8,089 nucleotides of DNA from Acidimicrobiia bacterium (lineage in GTDB: Bacteria; Actinomycetota; Acidimicrobiia; Spongiisociales; UBA5794), in NCBI GenBank assembly GCA_013003515.1, contig JABDIW010000190.1, positions 1 to 8,089 on the forward strand, written 5' to 3'. Numbering within the stretch: the stretch's first letter is position 1; every line of letters begins with the position of its first letter. Under the pieces are notes generated by a model. The model did no database searches and was not told where the DNA came from. It saw only the letters and a program-made list of their open reading frames with translations. The position numbers were made by a program, and so were the translations under genes. Shown here piece by piece: positions 1-5,782 of the stretch.

Positions 1-650
1 AATCCCGACAGGCGGGCTTCGCCACTGGTGCGGATCACGAGGTCCGGATCGGGGAGATCCGACGTGTACAGATGACGGGCGAGGGCATCGGCGTCGATAT
101 GGCCTGCCAAATCGGAGCCGGTCACACCCTCGGCATCGAGGCGGTTCACCAGATCACGCACGGCGTCGACGATCTCCTGACGACCACCGTATGCCAGGGC
201 GATCGTCAGCTTCTGGTCGCCGGTGCCATGGGATGCTTCGAGCCTCTTGGCCGCCGCCACCAGATCGGCGGGGAGGACATCGAGCGACCCGATGAACCGG
301 ACTCGCCACACGCCGGGCGCCAGCTCGGTTTCGAGACGATCGAACAGGCCCAACAACACCTCGTAGTACGGCTCGAGCTCTTCGGACGGGCGCTCGAGGT
401 TTGCCGTCGACAACAACCAGCAGGTGACGGCGCCGATCCCGGTCTCATCACACCACCCGAGAAACTCCTCGAACTTCTCCATCCCGATGGCATAGCTCTC
501 GGCGTAGGTGGCGAAGCCCTCCTGCCGTGCGTAGCGACGATGCCCATCGTGGATGACTCCGATGTGGCGGGGCAGGCGCTCCGGGTCGAGGTCACGCTGC
601 AGCTGCCGCTCATACAGCCGGTACAGCAGGGACCGCGGGGTGGGAGCCAT
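1..650 (-). CDS. uppS: cis-prenyltransferase (short Z-polyprenyl diphosphate synthase / UppS family), partial at left edge
   Basis: This frame is open from an ATG at 650-648 to the left edge, giving 216 whole residues; the C-terminus lies outside. The family condenses isopentenyl diphosphate with allylic diphosphates in the cis configuration, making short Z-prenyl or undecaprenyl diphosphate, the lipid carrier for cell-wall synthesis. The N-terminal LYRLYE, the PRHIGVIHDGHRRYAR block (residues 28-42, catalytic Asp35), LLSTANLER (79-87), GYGG-like AYGGRQEIVDAVRDL (153-167), and LYTSDLPDPDLVIRTSGEARLSG (194-216, diphosphate-binding Arg) match the family in order. The LYRLYE start and RR after the Asp resemble mycobacterial Rv1086, a Z-farnesyl diphosphate synthase, more than long UppS. 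Two family positions differ: His38 where Asn is usual and Ala83 where Glu is usual. An in-frame GTG directly before the ATG is an alternative start. No SD is visible. The family call is secure; the product chain length is not. Confidence 0.92.
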   Translation of the reverse strand, partial: MAPTPRSLLYRLYERQLQRDLDPERLPRHIGVIHDGHRRYARQEGFATYAESYAIGMEKFEEFLGWCDETGIGAVTCWLLSTANLERPSEELEPYYEVLLGLFDRLETELAPGVWRVRFIGSLDVLPADLVAAAKRLEASHGTGDQKLTIALAYGGRQEIVDAVRDLVNRLDAEGVTGSDLAGHIDADALARHLYTSDLPDPDLVIRTSGEARLSG

Positions 651-658
651 CACCGGGC

Positions 659-664
659 ATCGTA
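659..664 (-). promoter_or_regulatory. candidate -10 element for a leaderless uppS-like transcript
   Basis: On the minus strand TACGAT fits the actinobacterial TANNNT -10 pattern. It lies 5 nt before a GTG and 8 nt before the ATG start of the prenyltransferase. No SD precedes either codon, so transcription would begin at or within a few bases of the start codon. No convincing -35 is seen. This is inference from spacing alone. Confidence 0.35.
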
Positions 665-716
665 CCGGCTGACCCGCACCGCGCCCGCCGCCGGGTCATC
701 GGCAGCGGGCTCCCGT

Positions 717-722
717 CATAAT
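717..722 (+). promoter_or_regulatory. candidate -10 element for the 131-aa hypothetical gene
   Basis: CATAAT matches the TATAAT consensus at five of six bases in an otherwise very GC-rich gap. A start near 729 would leave a short leader containing the SD at 739-746. The -35 region is poor. A 7-bp inverted repeat, CTCCCGT (710-716) and ACGGGAG (737-743), brackets the -10 and could be an operator or chance. Apart from the elements at 659-664 and 717-722, the 651-755 gap shows nothing else. Confidence 0.45.
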
Positions 723-755
723 GGGGTTCTGCGACCACGGGAGGAGCCGCCCACC

Positions 756-1151
756 ATGGCGATGTCCGACGCTCACAAGAAGGCCCTGGCGGAAGGCCGC
801 CGGCAATCCGCGGCCATCAAGCGCTACCTGGATGCGCTCGGGTCGAGACGGCCCGGTCGCCCTGTGACTCCCGACTCGATCGAGAAGCGAATCGACGGGC
901 TCAAGCAGAAGATCAGCGCGGAGAAGGACCCGCTGAAGCGCGTCGAGCTGGTGCAGCAGCGGATGGATCTGGAGGACGCTCTCAAATCGGCGACCGCCGC
1001 CGGAGACCTGGTTCGACTCGAGGCGGACTTCGTGGCCCATGCCGCGGCGTACTCGGAGCGAAAAGGCATCACCTACTCGGCGTGGCGCGAGAGTGGCGTG
1101 TCCGCCGACGCCTTGAAGAAGGCCGGGATCAGGCGCACCCGACGCGGCTGA
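756..1151 (+). CDS. conserved-looking hypothetical protein, basic and helical, 131 aa
   Basis: I cannot assign a named function. The start is the ATG at 756, preceded by GGGAGGAG (739-746) with 9 nt spacing; a second ATG at 762 is possible, and the upstream extension of the frame is antisense to the prenyltransferase. The N-terminus (1-36) is rich in Lys/Arg and ends in RRPGRPV, which resembles the core of an AT-hook. Residues 41-97 look like charged amphipathic helices, probably coiled coil or a helical hairpin (SIEKRIDGLKQKI, KRVELVQQRMDLEDAL). The C-terminal part, ITYSAWRESGVSADALKKAG (105-124), is a small helical module followed by RRTRRG. No signal peptide or membrane segment is seen. 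The makeup would suit a cytoplasmic DNA- or RNA-binding protein, but that is inference. It is divergent from the prenyltransferase and ends 4 nt from the convergent gene. Confidence 0.85.
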   Translation: MAMSDAHKKALAEGRRQSAAIKRYLDALGSRRPGRPVTPDSIEKRIDGLKQKISAEKDPLKRVELVQQRMDLEDALKSATAAGDLVRLEADFVAHAAAYSERKGITYSAWRESGVSADALKKAGIRRTRRG

Positions 1152-1162
1152 GGCCTCAGCCG
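1145..1162. terminator. perfect 18-bp palindrome at a convergent gene junction, possible bidirectional terminator
   Basis: CGGCTGAGGCCTCAGCCG is a perfect palindrome centred between 1153 and 1154. It contains the TGA stop of the plus-strand gene (1149-1151) and the TGA stop of the minus-strand gene (1158-1156). As RNA from either strand it can fold as a 7-bp stem with a GGCC loop. There is no T-tract, so intrinsic termination is uncertain, although actinobacterial terminators often lack one. Confidence 0.5.
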
Positions 1163-1626
1163 ATCGTCGCCAGGTCGTCCTCGAGTGGTTGCCGGTGCTC
1201 GGCGTCCTCCACGTCCGCAGCGGCTTCCCTGCCGAGCCTGAGGTGCTCGGCCATCAGGTCCTCATCACCGATGCCGTGCGCCGCCCTGGCAATCGCCTCA
1301 TGGGCATACGCCACGTAGAACGGGGAGAGGTCCTCTCTTTCGCAGATATCGAGGCTCTCCCTGCCGAATTCCAGAGCACGTTCGTTGCGGCCGGTCACGG
1401 CGTGCACCCGGGCCAGCTGCCACGCCGAGATGGCGAAGTTGCGGGGCTCGGCATCGGCGCGGTGACGCCAGTGCCACCGGGAAGCGAAAGCGGTGTCGAT
1501 GAGAAGGTCGTCGTCTTCCGCTGATCGCTCCCCGACATCGAGGAGGTCCCACACCGCGTTGAATGCTGCCGCGGCGAAGTGGTGGTGGGCCTCTTCCTCG
1601 TCGATGAGGTCGTCTGGTCGGCTCAT
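1156..1626 (-). CDS. helical TPR-like hypothetical protein, 156 aa
   Basis: The product is entirely alpha-helical in appearance. It starts with a His/Ala-rich helix (EEAHHHFAAAAFNAVWDLLD, 11-30), then has an Asp-rich turn and a WHW segment (51-53), followed by two TPR-like helical pairs. These are about 62-98 (AISAWQLARVHAVTGRNERA then LEFGRESLDICE) and about 100-136 (SPFYVAYAHEAIARAAHG then DEDLMAEHLRLGREA). It resembles a family of short uncharacterised TPR-like bacterial proteins of similar length. TPRs usually mediate protein-protein contacts, and no partner is indicated here. There is no signal peptide, so it should be cytoplasmic. The ATG at 1626 is not preceded by an SD; a weak TANNNT (TAGGCT, 1641-1636) lies 9 nt upstream, so the leader may be very short. 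It is divergent from the small protein at 1703. Confidence 0.85.
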   Translation of the reverse strand: MSRPDDLIDEEEAHHHFAAAAFNAVWDLLDVGERSAEDDDLLIDTAFASRWHWRHRADAEPRNFAISAWQLARVHAVTGRNERALEFGRESLDICEREDLSPFYVAYAHEAIARAAHGIGDEDLMAEHLRLGREAAADVEDAEHRQPLEDDLATIG

Positions 1627-1689
1627 GAGGCCAGAAGCCTACGGGTTCCGTCGGCGCCCGACCGACGAAAACGTGTCACACCCGGCCGA

Positions 1690-1695
1690 TACGGT
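1690..1695 (+). promoter_or_regulatory. candidate -10 element for a leaderless transcript of the 57-aa protein
   Basis: TACGGT fits TANNNT and sits exactly 7 nt before the ATG at 1703, which has no SD. This is the spacing expected when transcription starts at the A of the start codon. No clear -35 is seen. The divergent gap 1627-1702 otherwise shows only the weak minus-strand TAGGCT. Confidence 0.4.
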
Positions 1696-1702
1696 GCCAA
1701 CC

Positions 1703-1876
1703 ATGAACACGAACACAAACCCCATGAAGACCCATCAGACCGAGATGGAGCTGTGGTTCGCCGAGCTGGGCCTGGCCGTCACCGAGGTGGAACGCTGCCC
1801 CGAGCCGACCTGCGAGCTGTGTCGTGAGGCTGCGCCGATGCGCATCGTCGAGTCCGAACCAGCCCTGGCCGCCTGA
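1703..1876 (+). CDS. small Cys-containing protein, 57 aa, unrecognised
   Basis: The frame runs from ATG 1703 to TGA 1874-1876. The N-terminus is polar (MNTNTNPMKTHQTE), then an amphipathic segment, ELWFAELGLAVTEVE (16-30), leads into RCPEPTCELCRE (31-42). Cys32, Cys37 and Cys40 form CX4CX2C, which could bind a metal or be redox active, with His11 as a possible fourth ligand. The tail is acidic and Ala-rich. No signal peptide is seen. A second ATG at 1724 would give a 50-aa form; neither start has an SD, but the first sits at leaderless spacing from a TANNNT. The gene fills the gap between the TPR-like gene and argH and ends 3 nt from the argH stop. Support comes from the sensible composition, the promoter-like spacing and the neat fit. 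Without homologues it could still be spurious. Confidence 0.62.
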   Translation: MNTNTNPMKTHQTEMELWFAELGLAVTEVERCPEPTCELCREAAPMRIVESEPALAA

Positions 1877-1884
1877 CGATCAGG
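1872..1884. terminator. short inverted repeat at the small-protein/argH convergent junction
   Basis: CCTGA (1872-1876) and TCAGG (1880-1884) form a 5-bp stem around CGA. The arms contain the stop codons of the plus-strand small gene and of argH. Part of this symmetry follows automatically from facing TGA codons, and there is no T-tract. It is a weak candidate for ending transcription of the arginine operon. Confidence 0.3.
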
Positions 1885-3226
1885 TCTCGAGATCGCGGAG
1901 CTGCTGTTCCACCGAGTCCCACGAGGCGCCGCCGGCCACCGTGCGACGAGCCACCGACGCAGCAGGAGAGGCCGCTACCTCGACATCGGACGGCTCGAAC
2001 CGGGGATCGACACCAGCCAGGTCGTCCTCGGTGACATCGGCGAACGTCCTGTCGTCGGCCGTGAGGCGTTTCACGAGGGTGCCGACGAGGTGGTGGGCTT
2101 CACGGAACGGCACCCCACGACCGGTGAGCGCCTCAGCCAGGTCGAGAGCGGTCACCCACGGCGACACCGCCCCCGCCGAAGCGGTGAGGCTCTCCACCAT
2201 TCCCGTCACCGCGGTCAGGGCACCGGCCAACACGTCGTCGGCATGGAAGACCGCCCGCTTGTCCTCCTGCAGATCGCGGTTGTAGGCGAGAGGAAGTCCC
2301 TTCTGAAGGGTGAGCAGCGTCGCAACATCCCCGATCACGCCCGCCGCCTTGCCGCGAGCGAGTTCGGCGACATCGGGGTTGCGTTTCTGGGGAAGAGCCG
2401 ACGAACCGGTGGTGAAAGCGTCGCCGTAGTCCGCAAAGCCGAACTCCTCGGTGGCCCACAACACGAGATCCTCTCCCAGCCGGGACAGGTGCGTCATCGC
2501 CTGGGCGCAACAGAACGCGTACTCGGCGACGAAGTCCCGAGACGACACCGCGTCGAGCGAGTTGGCGAACACGGAAACAAAGCCGAGATGGCGCGCCGTG
2601 GCCGCCGGGTCCAGCGGAAGCGACGAGCCGGCCGCAGCACCCGCACCCAGCGGGGACACGTCGACCCTGGCGGCGGCACCCTCGAAACGGTCGATGTCAC
2701 GCTTCAGCATCCAGGCGTAGGCCAACAGGTGGTGGGCCAGCGGGATCGCCTGAGCCTGCTGGAGATGGGTGTAGGACGGAATGATCACGTCACCGGCACG
2801 GCGAGCTGCTCCGGCGAGCGCCGCAACCAGACCGGCGAGTTGCCCGGAACGCTCCGCCGCGGCGCGACGCAGGTACAGCCGCAGGTCGACGCACACCTGG
2901 TCGTTGCGGGACCGTCCCGTGTGGAGCTTCCCGGCCACATCGCCGACCAGCTCACCGAGGCGTCGCTCCACGGCGCTGTGCACGTCCTCGTCTCCGTCGA
3001 CGAAGACGAACTCCCCCGACGACCACTCATCGCCGATCGTCTCGAGACCACTCAGGAGCTGCGCCGCCTCCTCCGCCGAGAGCAGACCGGCTTCGGCCAG
3101 CATCGACACATGGCCCACGGAACCGGCGACGTCGTCTCCGAGCAGTCGGCGGTCCGAGTCATCGGTGGTGAATGCCCAGGCGGCGGCATCGGGGCCCTCG
3201 CTGAAACGGCCTCCCCAGAGCGTCAC
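1880..3226 (-). CDS. argH: argininosuccinate lyase
   Basis: This enzyme splits argininosuccinate into arginine and fumarate, the last step of arginine synthesis, as a cytoplasmic homotetramer. The 448-aa product starts with the typical LWGGRFSEGP (3-12). It carries DEDVHSAVERRL (79-90), TGRSRNDQ (103-110), and SYTHLQQAQ (151-159) with the general acid/base His154. The fumarase/lyase superfamily loop TGSSALPQKRNP (273-284) holds the catalytic Ser, and AYNRDLQEDK (314-323) follows. The loop has Leu where Met is commoner in GSSxMPxK, a tolerated variant. Length is slightly below the usual 460-470, mostly because of a short N-terminus. The start is GTG at 3226, forming a GTGA overlap with the argG stop, with GGGGAGGG (3237-3230) inside the argG tail as SD. 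It is the last gene of the operon and meets a small convergent gene 3 nt beyond its stop. Confidence 0.98.
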   Translation of the reverse strand: MTLWGGRFSEGPDAAAWAFTTDDSDRRLLGDDVAGSVGHVSMLAEAGLLSAEEAAQLLSGLETIGDEWSSGEFVFVDGDEDVHSAVERRLGELVGDVAGKLHTGRSRNDQVCVDLRLYLRRAAAERSGQLAGLVAALAGAARRAGDVIIPSYTHLQQAQAIPLAHHLLAYAWMLKRDIDRFEGAAARVDVSPLGAGAAAGSSLPLDPAATARHLGFVSVFANSLDAVSSRDFVAEYAFCCAQAMTHLSRLGEDLVLWATEEFGFADYGDAFTTGSSALPQKRNPDVAELARGKAAGVIGDVATLLTLQKGLPLAYNRDLQEDKRAVFHADDVLAGALTAVTGMVESLTASAGAVSPWVTALDLAEALTGRGVPFREAHHLVGTLVKRLTADDRTFADVTEDDLAGVDPRFEPSDVEVAASPAASVARRTVAGGASWDSVEQQLRDLET

Positions 3227-4425
3227 TCGCCCTCCCCGAGTCGCTTCTCGGCAAACGTTCGCAACCGCAGCGACTGCAACCGGATGAAGCCGGTGGCATC
3301 CCCCTGGTCATAGACGTCGTCGGCCTCGAAGGTGGCAGTCGCCTCGTCATACAGAGCGTCGCCCTCTGACCGGCGACCGACCACCTGGGCAGTCCCCTTG
3401 TAGAGCTTGACGCGGGCTTCGCCGTTGACCCTTTGTTGGACGTCGTCCATGAACGCCTGGAGGGCGTGCCGCTCGGGAGAGAACCAGAAGCCGTTGTAGA
3501 CCATCTCGGCGTAGCGGGACACCAGTTCGTCTCGAAGGTGGGCGACCTCACGATCCAGCGTCAGCGACTCCACGGCGCGGTGGGCGTGATAGATGAGCGT
3601 TCCACCCGGCGTCTCGTACACCCCCCGGCTCTTGATACCGACGAAGCGGTTCTCGACGATGTCCACCCGCCCCACCCCGTGACGGCCGCCCCGAGCGTTC
3701 AGCTCGGTGAGGAGGTCCACCGGGGCCAGATCTGTCCCGTCGACCGAGACCGGGGAGCCATCCCGAAAGCCAATCGTCAGGTACTCGGGCTCGTCGGGCG
3801 CCGCCTCCGGATTGGTGGTCATCTTGAACATGTCTGCGGGTGGCTCCTGCCAGGGGTCCTCGAGCACCCCGCCCTCGTACGAGACGTGGAGCAGGTTGGC
3901 GTCCATCGAATAGGGCTTCTCGGGTGTCACTGGCACCTCGATACCGCGGGCCTCGGCGTAGTCGACGAGATCCTGGCGCCCACGGAGATCCCATTCACGC
4001 CACGGGGCGATGACCTTGATGCCAGGGCTGAGCGCGTAGGCGGCCAGCTCGAACCGCACCTGGTCGTTGCCCTTGCCGGTTGCCCCATGGGCGATGGCAT
4101 CGGCCCCGGTACGCCGGGCGGTGTCGACAAGGCCTTTGGCGATGACCGGTCTGGCCAGCGACGTCCCGAGCAGGTAGTAGCCCTCGTAGATGGCATTGGC
4201 ACGCAACGCCGGGAACACGTAATCGGACACGAACTCCTCGGTGAGGTCCTCGGCGATCGCCTCCACGGCCCCGGTGGCGTACGCCTTCTCGATGGCCTCA
4301 TCCACCTCCTCGCCCTGACCGACGTCGGCCGTGTACGCCACGACGTCGGCGTCGTATGTCTCCTGAAGCCACCTCAGGATGATCGAGGTGTCGAGACCCC
4401 CCGAGTACGCCAGGACCACCTTCAT
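3223..4425 (-). CDS. argG: argininosuccinate synthase
   Basis: This enzyme joins citrulline and aspartate, using ATP, to make argininosuccinate in the cytoplasm. The 400-aa product has full family length. The N-type ATP pyrophosphatase P-loop AYSGGLDTS is at residues 6-14. It is followed by YTADVGQGEE (31-40), YEGYYLLGTSLARP (80-93), and the second signature GATGKGNDQVRF (114-125), which contacts citrulline and aspartate. EKPYSMDANLLHVSYEG lies at 169-185. The ATG at 4425 overlaps the argR stop as ATGA. A strong SD, GGGAGGT (4437-4431), sits 5 nt upstream within the final argR codons, so translation can be both coupled and independently initiated. The stop overlaps the argH GTG. No damage or unusual residue is seen. 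Confidence 0.99.
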   Translation of the reverse strand: MKVVLAYSGGLDTSIILRWLQETYDADVVAYTADVGQGEEVDEAIEKAYATGAVEAIAEDLTEEFVSDYVFPALRANAIYEGYYLLGTSLARPVIAKGLVDTARRTGADAIAHGATGKGNDQVRFELAAYALSPGIKVIAPWREWDLRGRQDLVDYAEARGIEVPVTPEKPYSMDANLLHVSYEGGVLEDPWQEPPADMFKMTTNPEAAPDEPEYLTIGFRDGSPVSVDGTDLAPVDLLTELNARGGRHGVGRVDIVENRFVGIKSRGVYETPGGTLIYHAHRAVESLTLDREVAHLRDELVSRYAEMVYNGFWFSPERHALQAFMDDVQQRVNGEARVKLYKGTAQVVGRRSEGDALYDEATATFEADDVYDQGDATGFIRLQSLRLRTFAEKRLGEGE

Positions 4426-4880
4426 GCCAGACCTCCCAATGTCTCGAGCGTTTGCACCAACTTGCCTGCTCCGCGCGACGCGGCTGCCACAACGAGCACC
4501 GTGTCGTCTCCTGCCACCGTTCCCAGCACTTCGGGGAGCGAAGCGCCATCCAACGCACCGGCCACCAGATGGGCGGCTCCCGGCGGAGTGTGGATGACGA
4601 CCAGATTGCCCGAGCCGTCGATCCGCTCCGCAAACCCCGCCAGCCGCTGTGAAAGCTCCTCGTGCCGCACGGCTGGAACAGGGCCGATGCGGTACCGGGT
4701 CCCGTCGCCCGTCGTCACCTTCACGGCACCCACGGCGTCGAGATCGCGCGAGACAGTTGCCTGGGAGACCTCGAAGCCCTCGGTGGCCAGGCGGGCGACG
4801 GCCTCCGCCTGGTTGGACACTGCAGACTCCGACACGATGCGACGCAATGCTCGACGCCGGGCCGCGGTCGAGCCGTTCAC
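4422..4880 (-). CDS. argR: arginine repressor
   Basis: ArgR is a hexameric arginine-dependent transcription factor that represses biosynthetic genes at ARG boxes. The 152-aa product has the normal two domains. The N-terminal winged helix contains the recognition helix SQATVSRDLDAVGAVKV (39-55) and wing residues TRYRIGP (61-67). The C-terminal oligomerisation and arginine-binding domain contains VVIHTPPGAAHLVAGALD (94-111) and GTVAGDDTVLVVA (120-132), whose GDD acidic pair contacts arginine in the family. The start is GTG at 4880, giving a GTGA overlap with the argB stop, with SD AGGGGGT about 7 nt upstream. Its position between argB and argG matches actinobacterial arg operons. Being inside the operon it probably controls, its level should fall with the pathway genes, a negative feedback design (inference). 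Confidence 0.97.
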   Translation of the reverse strand: MNGSTAARRRALRRIVSESAVSNQAEAVARLATEGFEVSQATVSRDLDAVGAVKVTTGDGTRYRIGPVPAVRHEELSQRLAGFAERIDGSGNLVVIHTPPGAAHLVAGALDGASLPEVLGTVAGDDTVLVVAAASRGAGKLVQTLETLGGLA

Positions 4881-5782
4881 GACGCCGACCCCCTGGTGAC
4901 CATGGTGCCGATGCCTTCGGGCGTGAAGATCTCCAGCAACACGGCGTGCTGCACTCGCCCGTCGAGCACGTGGACCCGGTCCACGCCCCCCTCGAGGGCG
5001 TCCACCGCAGCCTCGAGCTTGGGAATCATGCCGCTCGAAGCACTCCCGGACTCGATGAATGCCTCGAGCTCCTTCAGCACCATCTGCGAAATCAGGCTGT
5101 CGGCGTCACCGAGGTCGTGATACAGCCCTTCGACGTCGGTGAGGAACACGAGCTTGGCGGCACCGATCGAGGTGGCGAGGGCCGCAGCCGCCGCATCCGC
5201 ATTGACGTTGAAGGTCTGACCCTGTTCTCCCCGAGCAAGAGGAGCAACCACCGGGACGTAGCCCTGCGACTGAAGGTCCTTGACGAGCGTCGGGTTGACG
5301 GTCGTGATGGAACCGACGAAACCAAGACGCTCATCTCGTTGAGTGGCGGCGAAGAGGTTGCCGTCGAGCCCGTTGATGCCGGCTGCCACCGCGCCGTGTG
5401 CATTGACCAGCCGGACGATATCGGGATTCAGCTCTCCGATCAGCGTCGATTGGACCACCCGCAACGTGTCGGCATCAGTGACCCGAAGCCCATCGATCCA
5501 GGTGGTCTCGATGCCACGCTCGGCGAGTGCACTGTTGATGTGGGGCCCACCACCGTGGACGATCACCGGCTTCATTCCCACGTAGTGGAGAAGGGCGACG
5601 TCATCGGCGAACGTGTTGCGGAGGGTGGGGTCGACCATCGCCGAACCGCCGTACTTGATGACCACGGTCGATCCGCGGTATTGCTTGATGAAGTCGAGCG
5701 CCTCCGACAGGATGCGCGCCTTCCCCATCCCCGTCGCGATGCGGGTCTTGACCGGGTTGGGCGACGAGTGCCCGGTGCTCAT
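4877..5782 (-). CDS. argB: N-acetylglutamate kinase
   Basis: This enzyme phosphorylates N-acetyl-L-glutamate with ATP, the second step of arginine synthesis and commonly the arginine-inhibited one in bacteria using the cyclic pathway. From ATG 5782 the product is 301 aa. Amino-acid kinase motifs include KYGGSAM (43-49), VHGGGPHINSAL (75-86), GLRVTD (98-103), NVNADAAAAALA (192-203), LTDVEGLYHDLGD (214-226) and SSGMIPKLEAA (249-259). The N-terminal helix before KYGG (ARILSEALDFIKQYRG, 22-37) is the segment that links dimers into arginine-sensitive hexamers in relatives, so feedback inhibition is likely but inferred. I chose ATG 5782 because it makes an ATGA overlap with the argC stop like the other junctions. 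GTG 5791 would add three residues. The stop overlaps the argR GTG. Confidence 0.98.
   Translation of the reverse strand: MSTGHSSPNPVKTRIATGMGKARILSEALDFIKQYRGSTVVIKYGGSAMVDPTLRNTFADDVALLHYVGMKPVIVHGGGPHINSALAERGIETTWIDGLRVTDADTLRVVQSTLIGELNPDIVRLVNAHGAVAAGINGLDGNLFAATQRDERLGFVGSITTVNPTLVKDLQSQGYVPVVAPLARGEQGQTFNVNADAAAAALATSIGAAKLVFLTDVEGLYHDLGDADSLISQMVLKELEAFIESGSASSGMIPKLEAAVDALEGGVDRVHVLDGRVQHAVLLEIFTPEGIGTMVTRGSAS

Noticed and set aside
206..613. Minus-strand 135-codon frame within the prenyltransferase region.
   Set aside because: It is Ser/Arg-rich and is the out-of-frame shadow of the prenyltransferase, which is open to the window edge and has the full motif set.
72..755. Extension of the hypothetical gene at 756 upstream to 72.
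   Set aside because: The extension is antisense to the prenyltransferase. The SD at 739-746 and the -10 at 717-722 place the start at 756.
1189..1524. Plus-strand frame opposite the TPR-like gene.
   Set aside because: It has no SD or promoter. The minus-strand reading gives a coherent helical protein, and the composition of the plus frame is typical of antisense.
1836..1847. Perfect palindrome CGATGCGCATCG inside the small gene, considered as an argH terminator stem.
   Set aside because: It has no usable loop, no T-tract, and lies within codons. Chance in GC-rich sequence is the simpler explanation.
2090..3313. Long plus-strand open frame opposite argH.
   Set aside because: It is the mirror of argH codons in GC-rich DNA. 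The translation is Arg/Gly-rich with no domain, and argH is unmistakable. The long plus-strand frames at 3433-4899 and 4649-5857, opposite argG/argR/argB, are rejected for the same reason.
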